32,594 nucleotides of DNA, taken from the NCBI RefSeq assembly GCF_001884045.1, contig NZ_MACF01000135.1:1-32594 (forward strand), read 5' to 3'. The notes under the pieces are model-generated. The model saw only the letters and a list, made by a program, of their open reading frames with translations, made no database searches and was not told the origin of the DNA. Positions 23,065-31,049 of this stretch are shown in pieces. The first letter of the stretch is position 1. Each line of letters opens with the position of its first letter. This DNA is from Bacillus mobilis. GTDB lineage: Bacteria > Bacillota > Bacilli > Bacillales > Bacillaceae_G. Both the position numbers and the translations under genes were made by a program.

Positions 23065-23724
23065 TTACAATTTGAATTTCTTTTTAAACTTCTTATATTT
23101 TCTATACGAACGTCTAACAATGTTTAACATCCAATATGGTATTTTAATAGGGAAAGGAAATTTATAAATGAAAGGCAAATAAAATATAAAATATGCCTTT
23201 TCTAGGTCTCTCCACTTACTATCTTCTTTTGTTTTTAAGAAATCAGATACATCGACTACATATCCTCTTCCGTTCTCCATCATCACATTTTTCCCGTGAA
23301 CGTCACAAGGGGTTAATCCTTGTTCCCTTGCATACTCTAAAGCTTCATTGATATCAAGGATTACCTGCTTAGGAATTTTAATCCCCTTATGAATAGCATC
23401 GTATAAGGTAATTTCTTTTAAACGTTTCAATACTATGAAATTTTCTCCTTTATATATAAGCTTCGAATAAGAAGGATGGTCTCCGATTCTTCGGTATACT
23501 TCTGACTCTTTTTCAATTCCTTCTCCTTCTCGTGCGTAAACCTTCACTACCCAATCTTTGTATTCTTTGTGCATAAATACTGCGGCATAATTCCCTATAC
23601 CTAAACACTTCCAAAGTCTAGGAATATCTTTAACTACTACAGGCTCGAATTCATCCTCACTTCTTATGCTTACCTCTTTTAATAAGTCGTCCTTTATCAA
23701 TCCCACAAAACTGTTTATACTCAT
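23065..23724 (-). CDS. YrzF-like serine/threonine protein kinase-family protein
   Basis: I start at the second of two adjacent ATGs (22 bases after the repeat-derived GGGACCCC), behind CGGAGTGG. The 219-residue product is a minimal eukaryote-like kinase: glycine loop GIGNYAAVF (42-50), VAIK-like Lys61 in VVKVY, Glu near 73-75, catalytic loop CDVHGKNV (Asp141, Lys145, Asn146) in place of HRDxKxxN, and VVDVSDF (Asp158, Asp161) for the DFG region. The tail KWRDLEKAYFIFY and the basic C-terminus match B. subtilis YrzF. The departures from HRD/DFG are normal for this bacterial (Kdo/YrzF-like) group. Targets are unknown. An upstream in-frame extension (MGGTPF) is repeat sequence and not part of the protein. 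Confidence 0.78.
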   Translation of the reverse strand: MSINSFVGLIKDDLLKEVSIRSEDEFEPVVVKDIPRLWKCLGIGNYAAVFMHKEYKDWVVKVYAREGEGIEKESEVYRRIGDHPSYSKLIYKGENFIVLKRLKEITLYDAIHKGIKIPKQVILDINEALEYAREQGLTPCDVHGKNVMMENGRGYVVDVSDFLKTKEDSKWRDLEKAYFIFYLPFIYKFPFPIKIPYWMLNIVRRSYRKYKKFKKKFKL

Positions 23725-24041
23725 CATTTCCACTCCGGTTTTGCTAAAAGGGGTCCCACCCACATTTTAACGAAAATATACACTAAATGAATTTTAGCAT
23801 AAAACGAGTCATCTTTTTTCACTTCCATTGATTTTTCATTTCTAAATGTCCACATAGGAAAAAGCAGTTTTCTATGTACTTTACTTTTTTAATACTAAAA
23901 TTCCATCCTAGTTTAGTTCTTTTATAGATTCTATACATACTTTTAATACCCACAGTAATAAAAAAATACCCGTAGATAAAACACTCTTTTTCAAGTGTCC
24001 TAACTACAGGTACCAGTTTAATAGACCTGTCTTTTTTTTGC
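23725..24041. other. Intergenic region with repeat remnant and terminator
   Basis: Holds GGGGTCCCACCCACATTTTA at 23749-23768, a remnant of the small repeat family, and the terminator at 23961-24012. An 84-codon minus-strand frame here overlaps the tail of the pseudogene in another frame and is not credible. Confidence 0.4.
23961..24012 (-). terminator. Terminator of the DUF4352-type pseudogene
   Basis: On the minus strand TACCTGTAG (24012 side) pairs with CTACGGGTA (23967 side) with one mismatch, with an inner ACACT/AGTGT stem, followed by TTTTTT. It fits the end of the gene at 24042. Confidence 0.6.
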
Positions 24042-24546
24042 TTACTTGATTTCAACTTTGTAGCCGCCATCAATTAACAAGTACCATTTACCAGCACCGT
24101 ATTTCTCTTTACTTACTTCAAACGCTTTAGTACCTGTAACCTAAATGTCAGGATTTAGATCACTTAAAACTTTTGAATTGTCGATACCTGTTTCAGTTGC
24201 GTAGCTTGCACTCGCTTCAACATCTGAATCATATTTTGTACCCTTCTCATCCACTAATTGAACAGTTGGCAATGAGAAAGAACCTGCTGGTTTATCAGAA
24301 GTATTCTTCATGTTGTACTGAACAGCTACAATAGTACCACCTTCACTTGCATCTTTCTTAACAATTTCAGGCCCTACTGATGATTTTCCTTCCACCTTTG
24401 TAACTGTTACATCAACTTTCTTAACTTTCACTACTTCGTTGATTTTAAAAGTTTTGGCTTTTTCTTTTTTTTACTTCTTCAGAATCGCCTCCACCTACAA
24501 CAGCTGCGATAATACCTAAACACCCAAATTTAAAAAACTTTTTCAT
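24042..24546 (-). pseudogene. DUF4352 (telokin-like) exported protein gene with frameshift and nonsense mutation
   Basis: The start ATG (24544-24546) follows GGAGGCATAAAA and opens a signal or membrane-anchor segment, MKKFFKFGCLGIIAAVVGGG. A run of eight A (minus strand, about 24464-24471) shifts the frame; with seven A the reading continues KEKAKTF into the long segment VKVKKVDVTVTKVEG, MKNTSDKPAGSF and GTKYDSD typical of DUF4352 Ig-like domains. A TAG at 24142-24144 then interrupts DLNPDI, after which the same frame goes on VTGTKAFEVSKEKYGAGKWY to the natural TAA at 24042. Both lesions are in otherwise well-kept sequence, so decay is recent. Members are small secreted or lipid-anchored proteins of unknown role. 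Confidence 0.85.
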
Positions 24547-24740
24547 TTTTATGCCTCCAAAGTGTTTTATGTATTTGACACGATGATTAGTATAACAATT
24601 TTTTCAGATGTTACCATTCAAAAATGTAAGATTCCTAACTTTACCATTAGCCTACAAACCTTGCTACAATTTGCTATTTACCTAGGTTTATTTATTACAT
24701 GTCGAGTTTTGCAAAAAAATATTTTTATATACTGCGCACC

Positions 24741-24777
24741 TTATAATAGAAAATGGTAAGATTTTCTTCTATTATAA
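24741..24777. promoter_or_regulatory. Inverted repeat in the promoter/leader of the lipoprotein gene
   Basis: TTATAATAGAA (24741-24751) and TTCTATTATAA (24767-24777) are perfect 11-bp inverted repeats with a 15-base spacer. The left arm contains a TATAAT -10 candidate. It lies 40 bases before the lipoprotein start and could be an operator or a leader hairpin. Confidence 0.45.
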
Positions 24778-24817
24778 AATAGTGTTTTACAAATTACATA
24801 CACGAGGAGCTGTTTCA

Positions 24818-25924
24818 ATGTTACACATGCGAAAAGTATTAACTGCTGCACTCTTATCTTCATGCATTATCGCAACTGGGTGCCAAAAAGAAGAAGCATC
24901 AAAACCACAAGTAACACCTAAACAGGAACAAACAAAAGAAAACAAGGAACAATCAACCAAAACCACAGAAGGAAATGCACCTTTAACAGTAAATGAACCA
25001 CAACCTCAATTAGGAAATGAAAGTTTCACTAATATGACCTTAGAACAATTAGTTGTCGATGACATACGCCTAGTTGAGATCGACAAAAGTTTACTCGTAC
25101 TCTATAAAACAAGTACACCTAATCGCGACAAAGGGAAGTACGATTTAAAGTCATATAAGTCTCTATATTCAAATGGTAAATGGCAATTCAAAGACAAAGA
25201 AGTCAGCGCAACAGACATGTGCGAAAACCCTAATGCTGTCGAGATTGGTATTGGAACTATTTCATTCCAATGTAAGGAAGGTACAAAAGAAGCCACAAGA
25301 CTTTTCTTTAACGACAAAGGCGAAGTTTCTTTTAAAGAAAACGTACAATTAGAAAAAGCTGAACTGAGCTATAATAGTCTAGAATTCAAATCCTCACTTG
25401 TAAAAACAGACAAAGGACCAATGATTCTAACTAACACTGGAAAAGAAACGGCCACTTTAACTTCCTTAAAAGACGGCAAAGAAATAGAAAAAATTGAAAC
25501 TCCTGGCTTCTCGACGACAAATGGAGACTTTATCAATACCACAAAAAAAGAAATAATTTCTAACAAAGAAGTATATGATTACAAAAAGAAAGATTACGCA
25601 TGGGGTAAAGATGGTCAAAAATTAGAACTGAAATTCAAAGGAAGATTAATCGGAATCGATAAAAATAAAAACTATTACTCTTTTGACAATACCAGTCAAA
25701 GAATAAACATCGAAGGTGGCGCGAAGAAAAATTACGAAGTAATGCAGACAAAAGGCGGAGAGAACGACACACCAACTTTCTCAAAATTTACTGGTTATTA
25801 TAATAAAGACGACCAAGAGATTTACAATATTTCCGGAGATGAAATCCATTATTACGGATATTATCTCTATAAAGGCAAACCATCAATTTTTAATCAGATT
25901 TTTTCATTTAAAGCAAGCAAATAA
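24818..25924 (+). CDS. Secreted lipoprotein, unknown function
   Basis: I start at the ATG at 24818 with GAGGAG eight bases upstream; a GTG twelve codons earlier is open but lacks a site. The 368-residue product has a lipoprotein signal peptide with lipobox ATGC (Cys22), a Lys/Gln/Thr-rich linker (about 25-60) and a beta-rich body with many Lys-Asp/Glu turns, such as DKGKYDLKSYKSLYSNGKW and GWKDGQKLELKFKG-like strands. Body residues about 75-368 look like a repeated-blade or lipocalin-like all-beta fold. No catalytic motif is seen. It has its own terminator. A surface-binding or chaperone-like role would be a guess. Confidence 0.75.
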   Translation: MLHMRKVLTAALLSSCIIATGCQKEEASKPQVTPKQEQTKENKEQSTKTTEGNAPLTVNEPQPQLGNESFTNMTLEQLVVDDIRLVEIDKSLLVLYKTSTPNRDKGKYDLKSYKSLYSNGKWQFKDKEVSATDMCENPNAVEIGIGTISFQCKEGTKEATRLFFNDKGEVSFKENVQLEKAELSYNSLEFKSSLVKTDKGPMILTNTGKETATLTSLKDGKEIEKIETPGFSTTNGDFINTTKKEIISNKEVYDYKKKDYAWGKDGQKLELKFKGRLIGIDKNKNYYSFDNTSQRINIEGGAKKNYEVMQTKGGENDTPTFSKFTGYYNKDDQEIYNISGDEIHYYGYYLYKGKPSIFNQIFSFKASK

Positions 25925-25936
25925 CAGTATATTCAA

Positions 25937-25970
25937 AAAGAGGAGTGAAATGATCACCCCTCTTTTTGTT
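25937..25970 (+). terminator. Intrinsic terminator of the lipoprotein gene
   Basis: AAAGAGGAGTG pairs with CACCCCTCTTT with one mismatch around a 7-base loop, followed by TTGTT. Confidence 0.75.
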
Positions 25971-26030
25971 ACATAGCCCTAAAATGTATTAAATCATTTC
26001 AATAAATAAGACTCATAAGGAGCAGATACT

Positions 26031-26114
26031 ATGCCATTTACTGAAAGAGAAGTTTACCCATTATCATTAATCAATTTTCATATACTCTATGTGGATGCAA
26101 AAATCTGTACGTAA
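26031..26114 (+). CDS. Possible 27-residue peptide
   Basis: ATG with AAGGAG nine bases upstream opens MPFTEREVYPLSLINFHIL and stops after 27 codons. There is no other support. It could be the head of a truncated gene. Confidence 0.2.
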   Translation: MPFTEREVYPLSLINFHILYVDAKICT

Positions 26115-26168
26115 TTGGAAATTCTTTATGTTGTTTCATTTTATATTACTTTTTCAAACCATCGCAAA

Positions 26169-26309
26169 TCACGTTTCACCATGTGCGTATTGGATTACTT
26201 TTACGTCTTCTACGGAAGAGGCTGCTTTGTTAGTTGATTGATTACCAATTCCAAAAGTTAGCACTAAACCGAATGACGCTACTACCGAAAGCATTATAAT
26301 CTTTTTCAT
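26169..26309 (-). CDS. phr: Phr-type signalling peptide precursor
   Basis: A 46-residue pre-peptide: basic N-terminus MKKIIM, a hydrophobic signal core (LSVVASFGLVLTFGIG), an Ala-rich export/cleavage region (NKAASS) and the C-terminal end VIQYAHGET. In Bacillus the last 5-7 residues of such Phr proteins are trimmed outside the cell, re-imported by Opp and bind the cognate Rap to inhibit it. The mature peptide is probably YAHGET or AHGET; plasmid Phr8 of B. thuringiensis has the similar core YAHG. The ATG overlaps the rap stop codon (ATGA), as in classical rap-phr cassettes, so translation is coupled. Confidence 0.85.
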   Translation of the reverse strand: MKKIIMLSVVASFGLVLTFGIGNQSTNKAASSVEDVKVIQYAHGET

Positions 26310-27379
26310 TTTAACACCCCTTTATTCTCCATCTTTTGCTTAGCTTGGTATGCGTTGTAGAAATACCCACTTGCTTTCACTGGATGTCCTTCATTATGTA
26401 ATTGCACAGCTATCACTTCTAAGTAATCCACCACATACTTCCATAACTCTTCTTTTTCGAAGTATAAAATCCCTTCTTTTATCAAGAATTCCAGATTTTC
26501 AATAGAATTTGGTTCATTCAACTCTCTCAGTATATTAAAATGATGTCGATATTCCTCATTACACAAATCATACCCTTTTAGAATAAGTTGATTCACTTCT
26601 TCTCTATGCCCCATTTTATAGTGCTCTCGTGCAAGTAAGAACACCGTCTTCAGGTTATCTTTAAGTGAATCAGACAAGTATTTAACTGCCAGCTCTGGGT
26701 TTCCTTGGTCGGCATATAGCAAGCCTAAATTATGCTTAATCTTCCTTTCCCATGGTTTACTATTCACTTTTTTCGCTTTATTTAATGCAGATAAGAAATA
26801 TACCTCAGCTTGTCCGAATTTCCCAATAGTGATAGAACACAGCCCATATATATTTTCACAAGAAGCCAGCAAGACTCCATTCCCAGAATACGTCTGAAAG
26901 ACTTTTTCCGCTTGCATGACGTGTCTAATAGAAGAAAGCGGCTGATACGTTTGGTAATAGTAAATAGCCAGCCTATAATCCCATTCAGCTTTTTCTTTCA
27001 CACCATTTATCACACCATCAAGCTCTTCCAATTTTTCAAAATGGACCTTCGCTTCATTATAGCGCCCATAAATGGTAGCATACACAGCTTTAAATAAATG
27101 ATAATGAAACTTAATTTGTTTATTCTCTACTGCACCGATACGATCCACTGTACTAAGTGTTTCTTCAGATATTTCACCTAATAAAATTTCGTACCTGAAG
27201 TTTAGCAAGTGGAAATATTGATATAAATCTTCATCACCATTAAATTCTTCTATCCTAAGAACAAGTTCTTTCTTTAACAGTCCTGCTTTATCTAGGTGTT
27301 CACTACATATTTCGTTATACCAATTATTTAGAAGGTTGCTTAACTCCTCTTTCCCTTTAATTTGTAGGTTCATATTCAC
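26306..27379 (-). CDS. rap: Rap-family TPR response-regulator phosphatase/regulator
   Basis: A 357-residue cytosolic Rap protein of normal length, start GTG behind AAGGAGATAAC. The N-terminal three-helix bundle (about 10-70) has the Rap hallmark NNWYNEICSEHLDKAG and FRYEILLGE; the rest is a series of TPRs, for example EWDYRLAIYYYQTY, ENIYGLCSITIGKFGQAE and KHNLGLLYADQGNPELAV. Rap proteins dephosphorylate Spo0F or block response regulators such as ComA, so they control sporulation, competence or plasmid transfer, and are inhibited by their Phr peptide. The phr gene overlaps its stop. Which target this one uses cannot be read from sequence; helical-bundle residues would have to be compared. Confidence 0.9.
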   Translation of the reverse strand: MNMNLQIKGKEELSNLLNNWYNEICSEHLDKAGLLKKELVLRIEEFNGDEDLYQYFHLLNFRYEILLGEISEETLSTVDRIGAVENKQIKFHYHLFKAVYATIYGRYNEAKVHFEKLEELDGVINGVKEKAEWDYRLAIYYYQTYQPLSSIRHVMQAEKVFQTYSGNGVLLASCENIYGLCSITIGKFGQAEVYFLSALNKAKKVNSKPWERKIKHNLGLLYADQGNPELAVKYLSDSLKDNLKTVFLLAREHYKMGHREEVNQLILKGYDLCNEEYRHHFNILRELNEPNSIENLEFLIKEGILYFEKEELWKYVVDYLEVIAVQLHNEGHPVKASGYFYNAYQAKQKMENKGVLK

Positions 27380-27718
27380 GTTATCTCCTTGTTAATTTTT
27401 AGAATATTTAAATAAAATATACCACAAATATGCATACGTAGTAATGTGAAATTTTTACAAATAAACTTTCTCAATAAATTTCTGTTAATTCGACAACCTA
27501 TATTTCACACAATACACCTAACCAACTTAAGCTCGTTTAACACATTTTTTACCTTTTTTCGTAGAGCAAACTATAATCAGAAAAACATTTACTCCATTCT
27601 TTTTTTAATAATCAAAATTCAGGAATGATTATCCAGTTTGGCAAATCATCTTCACCTATACAATACAAAAAAAGGCGAAAGTACACGAAATAGATTCGTA
27701 TACTCCCACCTTGTGTTT
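27380..27718. other. Intergenic region, rap promoter side
   Basis: About 340 AT-rich bases. The rap promoter must lie at 27385-27450, but no pair of boxes stands out. The terminator of the next minus-strand gene is at 27667-27712. Confidence 0.4.
27667..27712 (-). terminator. Intrinsic terminator
   Basis: On the minus strand AAGG-GAGTA-ACGAA pairs with TTCGT-TACT-CCTT with small bulges, followed by seven T. It starts just past the gene that stops at 27719. Confidence 0.7.
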
Positions 27719-28009
27719 TCACCAAGTCTCATGACCGTATGTATGGTATTCTCTATTCACTGGACGATGCCATCTTCCTTTAGCGCATTCCATTCTCCAG
27801 TCATTTCTAAATCTCTTTTGCACTTTTTTCTTAACCGGTTTAGATTCTTTATATTGATTAGCAAAATATTGAGTTTCTGTTTTCCTTTTTAACCACTCTT
27901 TCTTTTGCTTAGGATTCACTGGTTTTCGCTTAACGCCGTATACCCTTTCGACATCCTTCAATTCTTCAGTATAAACCCAAATCACAAATTCATTATTTTG
28001 TATTAGCAA
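27719..28009 (-). CDS. Small basic protein, unknown function
   Basis: A 96-residue protein, start TTG with GGGTGAG just upstream. Its N-terminus (FVIWVYTEELKDVERVYGV) looks folded; the middle is very basic (KPVNPKQKKEWLKRK, KPVKKKVQKRF) and the end (CAKGRWHRPVNREYHTYG) has Cys, His and Trp. Net charge is strongly positive, so nucleic-acid or phospholipid binding is possible. The terminator that follows supports transcription. I do not recognise the family. It is 190 bases from the next gene on the same strand. Confidence 0.5.
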   Translation of the reverse strand: MLIQNNEFVIWVYTEELKDVERVYGVKRKPVNPKQKKEWLKRKTETQYFANQYKESKPVKKKVQKRFRNDWRMECAKGRWHRPVNREYHTYGHETW

Positions 28010-28198
28010 CCTTTCTCACCCGCAGACAGAGTAAGTTTTCGAGGATTGCTCGTTATCTGCCTACTACGATTTAGGTCCCAGACCTATAAAACACCACTCC
28101 AATATAGACATTTCTAAGAAATTATTATTTAAGTCACTTGTTAATCCAACATTTCGAACCCTTGCTGCATAAGGATTACAACCAAGACTCTATTCCGG

Positions 28199-28798
28199 TC
28201 ACTCAAGTACATCTGGTAACATTTCTTGAAACTCCTCTATTTCCTCTATCAACCTTATAATTGCTTCACCAGTTGTTCTCCTTCTTCTAAAAAACAATTC
28301 AACGTCGTCATTATATTCCCACCCGTTATCAAGTAACAAATTGTCATGTTCTTCCCAAGTACGTTGATCCTCTTCGGATAAGTTATTCATCCACTCTTCT
28401 CCTTCGAAAGGATAGATAAGCGCACCCATTTTTTCATATGTTAATTCAATGACCTTTTTCTTATTTTCTATTGTTCTATAACCTTCTAAGAATTCAATTC
28501 GGTCTATAATATAGACTCTGTTCTCCCCATTAAAGAACAACTCATCCTCTCGTAAAAATTCTTGAACTAGATTGAATAAATCCACCTTATTTGAAATTCC
28601 TAAAAAGGCACTCCCACCATTCGTTGATACATCCTGTTTTACTGCTCTCATGCGTATAGCTGCTCCAATAACTTCTCCTATTACAAAATTGCTTTCGTCA
28701 ATTACATCCATACAATACCAACGGAAAAATTTATTAGCACCTATGTTTTCTAATACCTGACTCATTTCATTTGGCTTTTCTTGCACTCTTAATCTCAT
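28199..28798 (-). CDS. Acidic protein, unknown function
   Basis: A 199-residue cytosolic protein without signal peptide or membrane segments, start ATG behind AGGGGGATATTT. It is strongly acidic at its C-terminus (EEIEEFQEMLPDVLE) and contains RYYCMD-like hydrophobic patches, a NGGSAFLGISNK loop and FEGEEWMNNLSEEDQRTW. I do not recognise it. Together with the basic protein at 27719 it could form a charge-complementary pair such as a toxin and its immunity protein or a chaperone pair, but nothing directly shows that. Confidence 0.6.
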   Translation of the reverse strand: MRLRVQEKPNEMSQVLENIGANKFFRWYCMDVIDESNFVIGEVIGAAIRMRAVKQDVSTNGGSAFLGISNKVDLFNLVQEFLREDELFFNGENRVYIIDRIEFLEGYRTIENKKKVIELTYEKMGALIYPFEGEEWMNNLSEEDQRTWEEHDNLLLDNGWEYNDDVELFFRRRRTTGEAIIRLIEEIEEFQEMLPDVLE

Positions 28799-29103
28799 AA
28801 ATATCCCCCTATACTACATCTTTCAGCTTTGCCACCTTTATACCCTACCACTTCTATCACTCTATATTACACATCTTAGAACCATTATACAGATATTTCA
28901 TTGCAAGAGACTCTCACAACGTTGTTTTTACGCAATTAATTTTGCCTATGCTCTCTGTATCATATAGTTAAGCATACAAAAGCACACGCTAATATGAAAA
29001 AAGCACTCTTTTTTTAAGTTATAGCATGGTAAATTTAACATTTTTTTCATGCTTATAAGTTATAATGTAAATATGAAATATATATTAGAAAGGTGGAACA
29101 GCT
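28799..29103. other. Divergent intergenic region
   Basis: About 300 AT-rich bases between divergent genes. TATAAT at about 29061-29066 is a likely -10 for the plus-strand membrane protein gene; no good -35 is seen. Confidence 0.35.
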
Positions 29104-30051
29104 TTGTTCAAAAACTTAACAAGGGCCCAAATCCCTGAAAGACCATATTATGATAAATATTATTATTCTGTTTGCTATACCCACCAAAAGTATAGTATGA
29201 CAACAGGCATTTTACTTAGTTTTTTAATTTTCGCTGCAATAGATTCATTGCAAAATGAATTAATACCGTGGATGCATTTTTATAATTCACCCCAACAATC
29301 ACTACTAGTCTATCCTTTTTTTACCGGAGCTATTTTTATGATACTGTTTTTCGTATGGCCCTTAAGTGTTCACAAATATTTATTCTATCCATTAACTTGC
29401 TTATTAATCGGATACAGTTATTCATCAATACTAAAGCACATTTTCCCAATTGATATTGAACTATTTACCTTTTCATATTGGATCGCCGGCGGACTGTTCA
29501 TATATTCATTTTTTGTTAGAAAGTTTTACACTTTTAGATATTATTTATTTGGAACAATAATGAGCCTACCTATAAGTTACACATTAGTACTCATAACCAT
29601 GTCCACATTGTATCAAATAGACGTACCAACGAAATACTTGTCGTACTCAGGTGTATGGATGTTCCTACTCTTCAACCTTTGCTACATGAAAGCATTTCTT
29701 CATCGCTTCCATGTATTATCTGGGATAATCGCACTAGGAATAAGTTTTGTTTGTACATTGACTTTATTTAATCTCTTGGGAACAGGGTATTCACCAATCA
29801 CTCTGTTACACAATTTAAACGATGCATTCATCTGCATCAGCATTTATGGAGTAATCATTTCCTATCTAACACTATTCCGTAAACAAGAACAAGCATTAGC
29901 ACAATACGTTCCAGTTTATCGAAGTACCTCTACATTCACTTCATCACCTGGCAATCCTAATAGCGGACCAAGACATTATTCAGGAACTACAAGTCCAGAA
30001 GAATACGCATACCAAGAAGGTTATGATGAAGCAAGAAGAGAATTCGAGTAA
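29104..30051 (+). CDS. Multi-spanning membrane protein, unknown function
   Basis: A 315-residue integral membrane protein, start TTG behind AAAGGTGG. About eight hydrophobic segments (about 31-50, 69-92, 95-113, 122-138, 145-167, 182-200, 205-225, 240-260) are followed by a polar cytosolic tail of about 55 residues with a Tyr- and Glu-rich end, SPEEYAYQEGYDEARREFE. No transporter or enzyme motif is recognised. The tail resembles a C-terminal protein-interaction segment. It has its own strong terminator. Confidence 0.7.
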   Translation: MFKNLTRAQIPERPYYDKYYYSVCYTHQKYSMTTGILLSFLIFAAIDSLQNELIPWMHFYNSPQQSLLVYPFFTGAIFMILFFVWPLSVHKYLFYPLTCLLIGYSYSSILKHIFPIDIELFTFSYWIAGGLFIYSFFVRKFYTFRYYLFGTIMSLPISYTLVLITMSTLYQIDVPTKYLSYSGVWMFLLFNLCYMKAFLHRFHVLSGIIALGISFVCTLTLFNLLGTGYSPITLLHNLNDAFICISIYGVIISYLTLFRKQEQALAQYVPVYRSTSTFTSSPGNPNSGPRHYSGTTSPEEYAYQEGYDEARREFE

Positions 30052-30072
30052 CTTATAAACTTATATAAGAAC

Positions 30073-30118
30073 AAAACCCCTCACCTAGTCAAACGACTCT
30101 TGAAGTGAGGGGTTTTTT
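30073..30118 (+). terminator. Strong intrinsic terminator
   Basis: AAAACCCCTCAC (30073-30084) pairs with GTGAGGGGTTTT (30105-30116) and is followed by six T; a small inner AGTC/GACT stem sits in the loop. Confidence 0.9.
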
Positions 30119-30235
30119 CATAAACTTCAATTGTTTCAAAAAAATTATGTGTCCGATATATTAAGAAAATCAGACTACCCTTGATTTTCGAGTGATTTAT
30201 CGCATGTATTTTCCCCTCCCATTAAATTACCTAAT

Positions 30236-30384
30236 ATAAGTGAAATTTTAATCAGTGGGGGTTTTCTTCATCCCCCACTGATTATTAGGTGAACTAATCG
30301 GACTTTAATGGGCAGCCCGACCCCCGCCTAACTTCTTTGCTTTCGCTGAATTTTGAGGTCGGGGTCTTACTGCCCATTAAAGCG
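30236..30384. repeat. Interspersed two-hairpin repeat (bcr-type), full copy
   Basis: About 150 bases with two stable hairpins. First: AATCAGTGGGGG with CCCCCACTGATT (12 bp). Second: CTTTAATGGGCAG (30303-30315) with CTGCCCATTAAAG (30370-30382), inner GACCCC with GGGGTC, and loop TAACTTCTTTGCTTTCGCTG. A second copy starts at 32530 and a fragment at 19253. Repeats of this size and shape are known in the B. cereus group as bcr elements; I cannot assign the exact number. Confidence 0.8.
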
Positions 30385-30392
30385 GGATACAA

Positions 30393-30450
30393 GTAATATA
30401 TTTCATCCTAAATGTAAAAAAAACTTTACTTTAGGTCAAAAATATATTAC
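30393..30450. promoter_or_regulatory. 58-bp inverted repeat upstream of xre
   Basis: GTAATATATTT (30393-30403) and AAATATATTAC (30440-30450) are perfect 11-bp arms; inside, CCTAAA-TGTAAA pairs with TTTAC-TTTAGG with one bulge. It ends 27 bases before the xre start. It may hold the promoter and operator, with TATATT boxes, of the Xre-led operon. Confidence 0.6.
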
Positions 30451-30477
30451 CTTTCTAAATATAAGAGGTGAGCTGAG

Positions 30478-30708
30478 ATGCCGTTAAGTAACGAAAGAAA
30501 GATTCGTAATAGGATTGTTGTATTAAGAGCTGAACGGGGATTATCACAAAGAGAGATTGCTGATAAGCTCGGTGTAAGTCGCCAAACAATTATTTCACTT
30601 GAAAAAAACAGATATAATCCATCTTTAAAATTAGCTTATGACATAGCACTCATGTTCAATGTGGATTTACATGAAGTTTTTCAATATGAAATAGAGGAGG
30701 AGAAATAA
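30478..30708 (+). CDS. Xre-family small HTH regulator
   Basis: A 76-residue protein, start ATG behind AGAGGTGAGCTGAG. It is a single Cro/CI-type HTH domain: LRAERGLSQREIADKLGVSRQTIISLEKNRYNPSLKLAYDIALMF (about 16-60; helices around SQREIADKL and SRQTIISLE). This short form, often paired with a membrane protein with a DERG motif, is common in Firmicutes. It lies first in an operon with the next two genes, separated by two bases from the second. The 58-bp inverted repeat upstream is a likely target for autoregulation. Confidence 0.9.
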   Translation: MPLSNERKIRNRIVVLRAERGLSQREIADKLGVSRQTIISLEKNRYNPSLKLAYDIALMFNVDLHEVFQYEIEEEK

Positions 30709-30710
30709 AT

Positions 30711-31013
30711 ATGGAAATTTTTCTAGCTATTCTACGTATTAGTTATGTAATTATTTTCTTTATTGCAGTCTTTATTTCACTGAAATTCGAAATGGGCGAA
30801 GAGAATAAGGATGAGCGCGGGAAGAGCATTTCAAATAAATCCTATGGTATTGTATTTCCTTTAATGCCTTTAGGATGGTTTTTGATCGAATTGTATGACC
30901 AATTCATTAGTCACCTGGATTATGCTACATATAAATTAGTTATTTGGTTTTTAATCTCAGGTTTAATGATCCTTCATTCAACCATCATAACGATACTAAG
31001 AAGAAAATATTAA
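30711..31013 (+). CDS. Small membrane protein (DUF2178-like), xre partner
   Basis: A 100-residue protein, start ATG two bases after the xre stop, with GAGGAGG inside the end of xre, so translation is coupled. Hydrophobic segments lie at about 4-22, 46-63 and 76-97. The cytosolic loop MGEENKDERGKSISNKSYG carries the DERG signature typical of DUF2178/DUF3169-like proteins found next to small Xre regulators. It probably senses an envelope signal together with the regulator; this is inference. Confidence 0.75.
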   Translation: MEIFLAILRISYVIIFFIAVFISLKFEMGEENKDERGKSISNKSYGIVFPLMPLGWFLIELYDQFISHLDYATYKLVIWFLISGLMILHSTIITILRRKY

Positions 31014-31049
31014 ATTACTTTTATATATCGTAAGAAAGGGGTTGGCAGT

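Larger units (their letters stand above)
30119..30477. other. Intergenic region filled by hairpin repeat and palindrome
   Basis: Holds the interspersed repeat at 30236-30384 and the inverted repeat at 30393-30450. No gene seen. Confidence 0.6.

Noticed and set aside
23819-24073. 84-codon minus-strand frame beyond the DUF4352 pseudogene
   Set aside because: It overlaps the real pseudogene tail in another frame and reads through the terminator at 23961-24012.
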